A stretch of DNA of 64,000 nucleotides from Leptidea sinapis (GCF_905404315.1 NC_066301.1:2852001-2916000), one strand, 5' to 3'; positions 45,367 to 54,969 are shown, counted from the stretch's first letter. Translations and numbers: made by a program. Notes: generated from the letters alone by a model not told the origin.

Positions 45367-46854
45367 ATGTATACCAGATCAAACCGAAGGAATATCTGCG
45401 CAACATGCACACACACTATAAAAGTGAAAGAATATTTGGAATGTACTAATTGCAATAACACGTTTGACTTAAAATGTGCTAGCATTACTTTAAAAAGATA
45501 CAATTCAATGTCGACCGATAAGAGACTCAAATGGAAATGTCATAAATGTAGGAAAAGCTCTACACAGGAAATAAAAAATCTTTCAAATACTGAACAGCTG
45601 ACACAAAGTATCTCGTTCGATAAAACCATTTCAAATATTAGTAATTTATCCAGCAAGAATACTCTCACACTACATAATCAATCATTAGAAAATATAACAT
45701 TTTGTAGTTCAATGAAAGACCTACATAATTCAACATTCAGAGATGTCAGCACATGTAGTTTACCAGATCTTGGTACTGTCGAAAGCTCACAGGTTTTAGA
45801 CCTTAAACAGGACTTAGCAACCCTATCTGGGCAATTAGAAAGTGCTCATGAAGAAATTGCCAAACTAAATATAGAAAACACAAAACAAAGAAAGTTAATT
45901 GAAGAAAATGAAAAACAAATAAAATTACTTAAAACATTGCTAAGCGACGGTAATTCTTCAATCAACTCCACACCGCTACGAACAAAAACAAAGAAATCTA
46001 AACGCACACCGTCAGTAAAATCCTCTATACAGAACAATATAATATCTCATAAAGCAATAGAACAAATACCAATTAATTTAGAAAATGCACCAGCAGTACC
46101 ACTAAATTCTGAATTTAATAAAAAACTCGCTCAAAAAAGTACCAATATTCAAAGAAAATCAGGAAGAAAAATTTACATTATAGGAAGTCAACAATCTAAA
46201 AATTTATCCTCAGCGCTCATTCAGTCGAGAAGAACTAATCCGTATGAAAAATATACAATTGAAGCGTTCATCAAACCCGATGCAACGACAGGGGACATCC
46301 TCAAATCTTGTGAGTTGTATGATTTTTCCTGTAACGACAAATTAATATTAACTGTAGGTGAAAATGACTGTGATCCAATTAAAATATCATCTGACTTATA
46401 TACAAAAATAAATTCTCTACCACAAGTCCATATTATTGTAACTAGTGTGACTTTCAGTAGGCATTTGAATGAACTGAAACTTAATGACATGTTGCGATTG
46501 ATATGTAACAAGTTTCCTAATTGTACGTTTCTTAATCTCGATGAAAACATTTATCGAAATAACACGCCGTATTATAATATATGCCATAAAATAAATCTCG
46601 TAATTGACCAAATAGACTACAATAAAAGGTTTTTGAATTTCAAAAAACAAAGACACATAAATCGTTCCACACTAAAAGGAACGATACCATATTATTTTAA
46701 GAAAGTGACTCATGGCGTAACTTCAAAAAATGATCAAACTTTAAATTCATCTCAGGATGCACCAAAGAAGGGAACAATTCCTTTTTATTTTAAACCAAAT
46801 AAAGTTGATGACAGCAAAAATGGGGAAAAACTGTTTTTTCGTGCCAAAAATTAA
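45367..46854 (+). CDS. LINE C ORF1: zinc finger, coiled coil, SGNH/esterase-like domain
   Basis: 495 residues, intact. Residues 11-61 form a PHD-like finger (C11, C14, C26, C29, C37, C58, C61) with Asp34 where His is usual. About 144-193 is a coiled coil (LESAHEEIAKLNIENTKQRK). Residues 267-415 resemble the esterase-like SGNH fold of CR1-type ORF1 proteins: KIYIIGSQQSKNLSS, EAFIKPDATTGDIL and LTVGENDCD, but GSQQ replaces the catalytic G-D-S and no D-x-x-H is evident, so it is probably not an enzyme. The C-terminus carries two copies of KGTIP(Y/F)YFK at 437-445 and 468-476. The first ATG after the leader was chosen as start. The protein should bind element RNA. The last 98 nt overlap ORF2 in another frame. 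Confidence 0.92.
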   Translation: MYTRSNRRNICATCTHTIKVKEYLECTNCNNTFDLKCASITLKRYNSMSTDKRLKWKCHKCRKSSTQEIKNLSNTEQLTQSISFDKTISNISNLSSKNTLTLHNQSLENITFCSSMKDLHNSTFRDVSTCSLPDLGTVESSQVLDLKQDLATLSGQLESAHEEIAKLNIENTKQRKLIEENEKQIKLLKTLLSDGNSSINSTPLRTKTKKSKRTPSVKSSIQNNIISHKAIEQIPINLENAPAVPLNSEFNKKLAQKSTNIQRKSGRKIYIIGSQQSKNLSSALIQSRRTNPYEKYTIEAFIKPDATTGDILKSCELYDFSCNDKLILTVGENDCDPIKISSDLYTKINSLPQVHIIVTSVTFSRHLNELKLNDMLRLICNKFPNCTFLNLDENIYRNNTPYYNICHKINLVIDQIDYNKRFLNFKKQRHINRSTLKGTIPYYFKKVTHGVTSKNDQTLNSSQDAPKKGTIPFYFKPNKVDDSKNGEKLFFRAKN

Positions 46855-49720
46855 TAATTCAACATGCACTTGTAAAGTTCTTCACCAAAATGTTGCTGGC
46901 TTTCTAGCAAAGAAAGACTTAATAGAAATCATGGTTGAAGATCTGCAAAATACAGATAAAATTGACATACTATGCTTCACGGAAACATTCATTCCAAAAG
47001 GGCATGAAAGTAATATAAAACTAAATGGGTATCTGTTAGCATCAAATTACAGTAGAATAAAAAGAAGGGGTGGTGTTTGTATATTAACATCACAAGGGAT
47101 AGGATCAAAAAATTTAGAATACCTACATACTTTGTGTGAACCGAAAGCATTTGAATGTTGTGGGATAGACATAGTGGACAAAAATTTGTTTATCATTTGT
47201 ATCTACAGGACACCTGATTCTGATGTAAGTATATTCTTTGAAAAACTAAGAACCGTGCTTCAGAAATACTGTAAAAAGAATAAAAAAATTATTATATCAG
47301 GAGATTTTAATATTAATACACTGAATTGTAATAAAATCTCTCAACAGTTAAAGCAAATCGTGCAAAACTTTAACTTTAGATTACACATTAATCTACCAAC
47401 GAGAAATAGCACATGCATTGATCATATAATAAGTAATATTGATGGCGCTATAGGTTCTTTACATAATTACGATATTTCTGACCATAACACAGCACAAATT
47501 CTAAGTTTCGAAAGTGTTAACATTAAAAATAAAATATCTATGTTTATGTACAAACGTAATTATAGTAATTATAATATTGAGATATTCAAAAATTACCTAA
47601 AAAGCTTGTCGTTCAATGAAGTCTATGAAGAAAAAAATTTCAATAACGCTTTTAGCAAATTTCATTCCTTAGTAACTCTATTATATAGACTTTGTTTTCC
47701 GAGAATAAAAATTAAAAATATGGAATCCAATGGAAAGCCCAAATGGATAACTAAAGGTATTCGAATAAGCTGTAAAATAAAAAGAGTATTAAGATATAGA
47801 AAATGTAGAAAAAAAGACGATAGCAATAAGAATAATTATTTGAAATATGCAAGAACACTTAAATATTGTATTGCCACATCAAAAAAATTGAGTAATACCC
47901 ATTATGTAGCAAACAGTAAAAACATATGCTATGCGACGTGGAGAATTATTAAAAATGAAACAAAAAGTAACAATAGTGACACTTGTATAGAATCAGTTAT
48001 AGTAAATAATAATGAGATTAATAATACTAAAGATATAGCAAACAGTTTTAATGATTATTGGATAAATTTGACTAACAGCAGTGATAAATGTCTGACAAAG
48101 CGAAAGTTGAAACCTTGTATAAATCAAAATAAAACTGGAAGTAGTATTTTTCTCAATCCAGTAACGGAAAACGAAACATTAAAAATAATACAATTGTTGA
48201 GGAATACTAAAGCAGTAGGCTATGATGAAATTCTCACAAAAATTATTAAAATATGCAAAGATGAACTAGTACCAGTTATAACATACCTAATCAATTTGTC
48301 GTTTGAAACTGGTGAATTCCCAGACGCACTAAAATTATCGGTGGTCAAGCCACTACATAAAAAAGACGATAAAAAACAACTTAATAACTACCGCCCAATC
48401 GCACTCGTATCTATTTTTTCAAAAGTCTTTGAGAAAGCAATGTATGGTCGTTTAACAATTTTTTTTACAAAAAATAATATAATAAACAAGCAACAATTTG
48501 GCTTTCAAAAAAACAAGTCGACAACATTAGCTGCATTTAAACTGATTAACAAAATAGCAGAAAATATAGATTCAAAAAAACCAACGTGTGTAATATTTTT
48601 TGATATGAGCAAGGCTTTTGACTTCGTATCACACACCATCTTGTTGGATAAGTTGGAGCAAAATGGCGTTAGAGGACCAGCTCTTAACTGGATGGAGTCC
48701 TACTTAAAAGACCGTAAGCAATGTGTGGAGATCAATTCTATCGACGAAAAGGCTACCATAATTGCCCAACAATCAAACTTTAAATTAAATAGATTTGGTG
48801 TTCCGCAAGGAAGCGTCCTTGGACCATTATTATTTTTAATTTATATTAATGACCTGCCTAGTGTGACAAAAAATGACTGTTATTTATTTGCCGATGATAT
48901 ATCAATAATTATGACATGTAATAATAAAAATGAGATTGATATTTATGAAAGTGAAATTAATAATGAAATTAATACAGTGGTAAATTGGCTAGAGGATAAT
49001 AATCTTCAAGTTAATATTAAAAAAACCTCATTTATGCAATTTAGTTTAAGTAACCGCTCTAATAACTATAGCCTTAAGATAAATTATACAAATACCCAAA
49101 TAGAAGAAGCTTTGCATGTTCAATTTTTAGGAGTACTTCTAGATAAAAATCTAAAATGGAAAGAGCATGTAGACATGGTATGCCAAAAAATTGATAGATA
49201 TGTTTATGTGTTATACAGATTGCGTAAAACGGCTTTACAAAGTACAGTCCTGGCAGCTTATCATGGTTATGTCGCATCAGTACTTCGATATGGACTAATC
49301 TTGTGGGGAAACTCTAGCGAGGCTAATAGGGCTTTCATGGCCCAAAAGAGATGCTTAAGAGCTATGACAGGAGCTTTTTACTTAGATTCGTGTGAACCAC
49401 TGTTTAAAGAATTACGTATTCTTCCATTTCCCTGTATGTATATATACGAAATATGTATCTTTGTCAAACAACATGACCATTTATTTACAAAAGCAAGAGA
49501 TATTTATCCGAGAAATACAAGAAACGGTGACAGACTGGTGATTGCACACAAATTTCATAATGCATCCTACGGAAAATGTAGCTATGTCATGTGTATAAAA
49601 ATATTTAATAAACTCCCTCCAAGCTTACGCGTATTACCCGTCCAACGATTTAAAAAGGATCTTTTTACATGGCTTATAGATAAATGTTTTTATTCCATAA
49701 ATGAAATGTTGACACATTAG
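46757..49720 (+). CDS. LINE C ORF2: APE-like endonuclease and reverse transcriptase
   Basis: 987 residues, intact. Endonuclease about 40-245: HQNVAGF (Asn45), CFTETFI (Glu76), ISGDFNINT (Asp183/Asn185), IDHIIS, ISDHNTAQI (Asp242/His243). Reverse transcriptase about 500-770: KPLHKKDDKK, NNYRPIALVSIFSKVFEK, QFGFQKNKSTT, FFDMSKAFDFVSH (Asp616 region), FGVPQGSVLGPLLFLIYIND and LFADDISI (Asp713-714). The C-terminal region has QFLGVLLDKNLKWKEHV and YGLILWGNSSEANRAFMAQK. All catalytic residues are present. The ATG at 46757 lies inside ORF1; the alternative Mets at codons 18 and 22 also precede the endonuclease. No RNase H domain is seen. Confidence 0.95.
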   Translation: MHQRREQFLFILNQIKLMTAKMGKNCFFVPKINNSTCTCKVLHQNVAGFLAKKDLIEIMVEDLQNTDKIDILCFTETFIPKGHESNIKLNGYLLASNYSRIKRRGGVCILTSQGIGSKNLEYLHTLCEPKAFECCGIDIVDKNLFIICIYRTPDSDVSIFFEKLRTVLQKYCKKNKKIIISGDFNINTLNCNKISQQLKQIVQNFNFRLHINLPTRNSTCIDHIISNIDGAIGSLHNYDISDHNTAQILSFESVNIKNKISMFMYKRNYSNYNIEIFKNYLKSLSFNEVYEEKNFNNAFSKFHSLVTLLYRLCFPRIKIKNMESNGKPKWITKGIRISCKIKRVLRYRKCRKKDDSNKNNYLKYARTLKYCIATSKKLSNTHYVANSKNICYATWRIIKNETKSNNSDTCIESVIVNNNEINNTKDIANSFNDYWINLTNSSDKCLTKRKLKPCINQNKTGSSIFLNPVTENETLKIIQLLRNTKAVGYDEILTKIIKICKDELVPVITYLINLSFETGEFPDALKLSVVKPLHKKDDKKQLNNYRPIALVSIFSKVFEKAMYGRLTIFFTKNNIINKQQFGFQKNKSTTLAAFKLINKIAENIDSKKPTCVIFFDMSKAFDFVSHTILLDKLEQNGVRGPALNWMESYLKDRKQCVEINSIDEKATIIAQQSNFKLNRFGVPQGSVLGPLLFLIYINDLPSVTKNDCYLFADDISIIMTCNNKNEIDIYESEINNEINTVVNWLEDNNLQVNIKKTSFMQFSLSNRSNNYSLKINYTNTQIEEALHVQFLGVLLDKNLKWKEHVDMVCQKIDRYVYVLYRLRKTALQSTVLAAYHGYVASVLRYGLILWGNSSEANRAFMAQKRCLRAMTGAFYLDSCEPLFKELRILPFPCMYIYEICIFVKQHDHLFTKARDIYPRNTRNGDRLVIAHKFHNASYGKCSYVMCIKIFNKLPPSLRVLPVQRFKKDLFTWLIDKCFYSINEMLTH

Positions 49721-49983
49721 GTTAAATTAAATTGACTTTAAAATATATATTAATTCTAGTCTTTAAATAATGACATTTAAAATAATAATTATAATTTAAA
49801 TTAACCTAAGTGCTTAAAATATAGAGTTTGTTAATCAATTATAATAATAACTAGAATTTTGTTAATAATAATTTTGCATGCCAGAAATGGCCGATAACAT
49901 TGATACATTAAAACTACTTACACCCATTGTTACATGTTTTCTAGCAAAATAAAGAATTTATTTATTTATTTATTTATTTATTT

Positions 49984-49987
49984 AAGG
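49984..49987. repeat. Target site duplication of LINE C, right copy (AAGG)
   Basis: Follows the TTTA tail directly and precedes resumed Tc1 sequence (TATCGCTCACCAGGGCG). Confidence 0.8.
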
Positions 49988-50507
49988 TATCGCTCACCAG
50001 GGCGCCTGTAAATACTTCGCCTTCCATCAGAAGTGTAAAGGGAGAATCGAGACTCATCTGCAAATTAAATTCTTGACCATTCTTCTTCATCCCACTGCAT
50101 GTGTTCACGGGCGTATCGCAGTCTCGCTACTCGATGCTGTCTCTCGAGTTTTGGGCCACTCGCTGGTCTTCGGGGTTTCAAATTTGCTTCAGCAGGTCTT
50201 CTTCTTATTGTACTGTCACTAATGTGGACTACGGGTCTGAAGAAGCTGTTGCTGTACTTCAACTGCATTTTGGTGGCGATTTCTTAACACAGTGGAAATA
50301 ATATAACGATTTTCTCGGGATCTCTCATATTATTTCTGGATCTGCCATTACAAGGTCTCCTCAGATGGTGTCCAGTCTCTTCGTACCTTTGCTTTACCTT
50401 CTGGACCGTTCGTACCGTCACACCCACCATTTTTGCATTGCGACGCATACTGATTCTAGCTCCAGAAAAGCCATGATCCTAGCACATTCTTCAACTGAAA
50501 GAGGCAT
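49988..50507 (-). pseudogene. Tc1-like transposase, N-terminal half
   Basis: Starts at ATG 50507 (MPLSVEECARIMAF). Across several frameshifts it reads the helix-turn-helix part, then DSTIRRRPAEANLKPRRPAS, RVARLRYAREHMQWDEEEW, an in-frame stop, and FADESRFSLYTSDGRRSIYR (first catalytic Asp) up to the GERYL motif at the LINE C border. Two DNA-binding HTH units are expected in the family; only pieces are legible. Confidence 0.88.
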
Positions 50508-50821
50508 GATAAATAAATGTTATGTGCTTTTTAGCATAAATTTGTAAAACAAGACCCATCGATCTTGAAAAAAATTTAAAACAGAAAGAAAAATGTGAAT
50601 GGTAAAATTGTAATTCGGAAACGTCCACTTTGAAAAAGGAATGGTTTTGTTTTTGAAGTTTTTTTTCAGCCAATTCTTAAAAGAAGGTTACCGACTATAA
50701 AGTTTTTATGTACAAAATTAAATTCTCTTTGGAGTCCTTTTTATTTCGAAAGTATATCCTGTGAACTTAAAACGTTATCCCAATTTTAAAAGTGTGATAC
50801 TTACTTTTGAAGGCCAGTGTA

Positions 50822-51880
50822 TTTTATTTTCAGTGAATTACTAACTACATTTCTGTTAACTTCCATACATTTTTCTAATAAATTATTTGTAACTTTTCAA
50901 AACAATTTTACAGTGTCTTTATTTTCAAACAATGTTTTTTTATTGGAAAAGGACTAATGAACGAATGGATCTCCTAGATCATAGACGCACACACTCCCTT
51001 GTTACAACGGAGGATTTTCAGGAATAATCCCGGCTTGTATAGTTCAATTGCTTAGGTACCTTAGCTGAAATTTCAAGTGCGGTGACTAGATATTTTAACA
51101 ACTATCTCTAAGGGGAAAGAATATCATTGAACTTATCTGGTGATGAAGTTGGAAGTATATAATATGTATATATTATGAAATAAAAACCTTAATAAATTAA
51201 GAGTAAAACTAGGCAAAAGATTGGAAATATTTGTTACGAATTGTGATTATTTATTATTATTATTACTAACTACGAGGCCGTAAAAAGCGTTAAGCTTGAA
51301 AATCCCTTGGATGGACTTCTTGTACCTATAAACTATCGATTTAATCTAATGTTTCAACTTTTATAATCATTTAGTGCTACCAATTTATCTTTTTAAATAT
51401 CTAATATGAGTATGTGGTGAAAACACAATTTTGATTTTGATCGAAACTAGATTTCAGATTGACGTCAAATGGAAGAGGTTCTCAATTCGAAAAATAATTT
51501 CTTCATAATATAAAAATATTTTATGCTATAGCGACTCTACTGTCAATTCGTCAACTAAACTTACAGCGATATTTAAAAATGCTGAAGGAAAACCCGTCTT
51601 AAACCTGTCATATTTAGTATGTAACAATATTAGATTTTATATCGGAAAGTTTCACACAGTTGACTTAACAAAATAATTTACATGAATTGCAATTGTGTTA
51701 CTGCCCAACTTATGTCTTTTTGTTTTTTTTTGCCAATGCTGCCTTGAACATTCAGATTCTACTAAAACTACTGTTTGAACAGGTAACAAGAGACGATCTT
51801 TTTATGTGCAAGCTGTTTTGTGTTTATGCATTATAAATAATTTCATTATCTTTATTGCACGCCTCAAATGCGAAGCGTTA
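50822..51880. other. AT-rich stretch without recognised gene
   Basis: Outside the Tc1 right TIR. No gene. GAAGAGGTTCTCAATTCG at 51473-51490 matches part of the repeat at 24712. Confidence 0.45.
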
Positions 51881-51884
51881 CCAG

Positions 51885-51930
51885 TGGGAAGCTGCCTTGC
51901 ATAGGATGCCGGCTAGATTAGCTGACCGTC
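51885..51930 (+). repeat. Family Z repeat, 5' scrap
   Basis: CAGTGGGAAGCTGCCTTGCA then TAGGATGCCGGCTAGATTA, the Z start. Confidence 0.65.
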
Positions 51931-51958
51931 CTGTTTGCCACGTCCGCAACTATCAGAT

Positions 51959-52060
51959 TCAAATTCAAATATTTTAATTGAAACTAGGATATAATATCAC
52001 TTATTGCAGGTCAAAAACTACCACTCATTCCAAAAAGTATGCCTCAGACTTGAAAAGACC
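51959..52060 (-). repeat. LINE 3' end-type repeat
   Basis: ATTCAAATTCAAATATTTTA, TAATATCACTTATTGCAGGT, CAAAAACTACCACTCATTCC and AGTATGCCTCAGACTTG form a block I recognise from many lepidopteran sequences as the 3' region of a LINE read in reverse. No coding part survives. Confidence 0.5.
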
Positions 52061-52194
52061 AAACTCAGCTTCTGGGCTTCTTTAATTTTATAAAAATATG
52101 GTTACAATGTAAAATCGTAAAATAAAATTTATTATTTAATACCCTGAGGGTGGTTGCGCCATTTCTATTCTGTGGTGTCATTAAGAAAGTCATT

Positions 52195-52521
52195 CTTCTT
52201 CTTATCGAGTACACGGTCACCTCAAATACGGGCAGCCCAAAAAGCCGCAAACGTGATAGCTCGGTCGGTAGCCTCGTGTAGCTCCTCGATCGTGCATGTT
52301 GTCGGGCACGCCGGGCACCCAGTCATGTGCGCAATGGTCTGTCTAGGATGACCGCAGAAGCACTCCGTATCATGTCCAGATATGAAACCCCCACCTCGTT
52401 AAGTTTGCCCTAGATTACCCCACTCCTTCTCTGAGGCGGTTGAGCGACTTCCAGATTGGCCAGCTGAGGTTGTATCCTTCGGCTAGTTTCTCATTCACGC
52501 TGATGTTCGGATTTAAGGTGC
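52195..52521 (-). pseudogene. LINE D ORF2, C-terminal zinc-knuckle domain
   Basis: Reads LSWPIWKSLNRLREGVG, SRANLTRWGF, then across a frame change ISGHDTECFCGHPRQTIAHM, GCPACPTTCTIEELHEATD and AITFAAFWAARI. This is a C-x-C...H-x-x-x-x-C-P knuckle in the position where the LINE D-type family has its terminal zinc knuckle. It is followed by LDKKKN and the A/G-rich tail. Confidence 0.75.
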
Positions 52522-53645
52522 TTAGTCGTGAACTTGAGATTGAGATTGTTCTTGTACTTGAGATTGTACTTGAGATTGTATTGTTTGCTGATGATACTTC
52601 ACTTATTTTTAAAGTGAAGCGACGTGCGGATATTGATGACGAGGCAAGCAATGCACTCTCAAAGATAGTGCGTTGGTTTGAAACGAATAATCTGCACTTA
52701 AACAGTAAAAAAACAAAGTGTTTACGGTTCATTACACCAAACACAGCGGACGTACAAACCAACGTACTTATAAATGACCAGAGATTGGAACTTGTGGACA
52801 CTACGGTCTACTTGGGTATCACGTTAGATAAAAAGCTTCAGTGGGGTCCACATATTACCCATCTAGCAGATAGACTCAGCTCTGCGGCATATGCAGTTAG
52901 AAAGATTAGAGAGTACACGAATGTTGCGACCGCTAGTTTAGTGTACTTTAGTTATTTTCACAGCATCATGACGTACGGTATATTACTATGGGGTCATGCT
53001 GCTGACATTGATTTAGTGTTTGCACTGCAAAAGAGAGCTGTTCGTGCTATATATCAGCTTGGTTATAGACAGTCTCTCAAAGAAAAATTTAAAGAAATAA
53101 ATATTAGGACTGTTCATTGTCAGTACATTTATGAAAATTTAATATATGTTCACAAAAATCGTCACCTTTTTGCTCTTAATAGTGATTTTCATTATTATAA
53201 CACTAGAAATAAGGGATTGCTTGTAACTAATTCTAGTAGGCTTCATAAGATACATAATAGCTTTAAGGGTAAATGTATACACACACTTCTACAATAAAGT
53301 CCCAGCCACTGTTCAGGCATTATCTATAAATAAATTTAAATGTTTTATAAAAAAATGGCTCTGTCGTAAATCCTATTACTTCACTGCTGAATATCTAAAT
53401 GATCGGACAGCCTGGGACTAGATTGTGATTATTTTATAGCGATAGAAATGACTGTACAATATTGTATATTTTTATTGAAAAGAGCGCAAAAAAAAATGCT
53501 GGGAGAGTTTCTTGCGCCGCTTCTTCTCTCTCAGAGCGCCATTTGTTTTCGAAGCGTTAGTAGTATCTAGTAGTATAAGAAATGACATCAAAAAGAATTC
53601 TAAAGGAATCAATTTTGAGAAAATAAATGCCTTTTATGCCTTTTA
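52522..53645 (+). mobile_element. Family J LINE, 5'-truncated copy 2
   Basis: Nearly identical to 16391-17493, so the family was active recently. It ends ATGCCTTTTATGCCTTTT, two copies of a 9-bp unit. The 5' end is unusual: before the first homologous bases (GAGATTGTATTGTTTGCTG at 52572) lie short tandem copies of CTTGAGATTGTA (52533-52571). Confidence 0.9.
52572..53405 (+). pseudogene. Family J ORF2, C-terminal third (copy 2)
   Basis: EIVLFADDTSLIFKVKR (catalytic FADD), WFETNNLHLNSKKTKCLRF, VYLGITLDKKLQWGPHITHL, YFSYFHSIMTYGILLWGHAA, YRQSLKEKFKEINIRTVHC and HLFALNSDFHYYNTRNKG. A one-base-type frameshift at GKCIHTLLQ (about 53285) displaces the last ~45 residues (PATVQALSINKF, FIKKWLCRKS), which remain readable. 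An apparent ATG at 52440 lies in antisense LINE D sequence and is not a real start. Confidence 0.88.
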
Positions 53646-54790
53646 ACTCAACATGGCAAGACGTGTAGTTTCAGCGGACTGGTTGAGAGGCTGCACTGAG
53701 TGTAAGAAGCTATTCCTGGAGCGTAGCCTAGGGCGGGCCGGTATATAATTGAATAGTGGGTGCCGTCTGTACTGTGTCTGTTTTGTTCTTTCTACCGAGC
53801 TGAAGACCGCTCTTCGCACCTCAGGCGGGGCTATACCTGCCAGCTGGTACAATTTTTCGGTATGTGTTTGCTTCAGACAACCGGTTATTAAACGACAGGA
53901 TTCATTCACAGCTACGTCGATCAGTTTTGTATGAGCCGACCGTTCCCATGCAGGGGAGGCATATTCGGCCGCGGAGTAGCAGAGTGCAATGGCTGTAGTG
54001 TGCAAGACGGTTGGTTTAGCTGCCCAAAAAGTCGCAGTCAGCTTTCTCAGTAAGTTGTTGCGTGTGCAGACTTTATGTTGAGGGTTCCTGCAGTGCTGTT
54101 TCATCGTCAGTCTTCAGTCAAGGGTTACGCCCAAGAATTTGGGGAATCTATTATAGAATAATTTTGTGTTTTGCCATGTGATGTTAAGCTCCCTGTTTGC
54201 GTCTTTATTACGTCGGTGGTATACGCAGACTTCGGTTTTATTTGGGTTTGGTTTCAATCCATTTGCCGTATAATAGTCGCCGAGCCCGTTCAGGGATGTA
54301 GTGACGCTACCCTGTGGCAGTCCATTACGCTGTTTCCTCCACCGACTCTTCTGATTTTGAAGGACAACCTGGAATTGGCAAAAGGTGTAATCAGCCGTGA
54401 TTTCGTAAAGCTTTTTGATCATTGCGCTGATGTTAACGATATCCTAACCAGCCGATAGGTCCACAAAAGCGACACCGGTAATTTTCCTCCTCTCGAAACC
54501 ATCCTCCATATGTTGGGTCAGGTCAGAATTAGCGACTTGCAGGACTTGCTTCGGCGAAAACCTGATTGTTCGGGGATAAGCTTCTCATCGATGTGTGGTG
54601 TAAGTCGGCCAAGAAGATTTCTTTCAAACAGCTTGTAGAAGTAGCAAAGAATAGAAATTGGTCGAATTTTTTTAGGATCATCAGCAGGTTTACCAGGTTT
54701 AAGTAACGCAATGACCGGGTCATTGCGTTACTTAAACTTACGCTTTGCGCCAGATTTTTGGTACGTTTTTTTTGGAAAGTTTCAAGGCAC
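53646..54790 (-). pseudogene. LINE D reverse transcriptase, catalytic block deleted
   Basis: The minus strand reads VIALLKPGKPADDPKKFRPI, LFERNLLGRL, GVAFVDLSAGYDIV (first catalytic Asp) and WRKQRNGLPQGSV. It then jumps to GLGDYYTANGLKPNPNKTEV, FPKFLGVTLD, the thumb and ATFWAAKPTVLHTTAIALCY. The segment that should carry the Y-A-D-D box between LPQGSV and the thumb is missing, so this copy lacks the active site. Frame changes lie at about 54490, 54110 and 54420. Confidence 0.82.
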
Positions 54791-54969
54791 TTGTTGAAGA
54801 GCCTCGGAATCCAGTCCAGCGTTGCGGGCCCAAAACTCTTTATCTGTTCTGTGCGATTGTCAAGTCCGGTTAGACTAATGTTAGTGCACAGGGCATCCGT
54901 TTCTGTCGTTAGATCTCTTAGGATTTTAGTAGATCCTGGGGAGGATTTGGTCTTTCCATTTAGTAGCAG

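Larger units (their letters stand above)
44344..49983 (+). mobile_element. LINE C, full-length Jockey/CR1-like retrotransposon, both ORFs intact
   Basis: 5,640 bp: a 1,023-bp 5' UTR, ORF1, overlapping ORF2, a ~260-bp 3' UTR (with GCATGCCAGAAATGGCCGA) and a TTTA-repeat tail, bounded by AAGG duplications. Both borders fall inside the Tc1 transposase coding sequence, which fixes them precisely. The lack of any stop or frameshift in 1,482 codons suggests recent insertion and possible activity. Confidence 0.95.
43608..50821 (-). mobile_element. Tc1-like DNA transposon split by LINE C
   Basis: TIRs at 43610-43639 (CACTGGCCTGCAAAAGTAAG, then TATCACACTT) and 50790-50819 (inverted, one mismatch) are flanked by TA at 43608-43609 and 50820-50821, the Tc1/mariner target site. 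A transposase reads on the minus strand in two pieces on either side of LINE C (44344-49983). Without that insert and one 4-bp duplication the element is about 1.57 kb, normal for Tc1. The transposase is frameshifted, so it is inactive. Confidence 0.95.

Noticed and set aside
49956..49983. TTTA repeat as an independent microsatellite
   Set aside because: It is the 3' tail of LINE C, directly followed by the AAGG target duplication.
52440..52571. N-terminal extension of the family J ORF at 52440
   Set aside because: It is antisense LINE D sequence plus the stutter repeats; homology to family J begins only at 52572.
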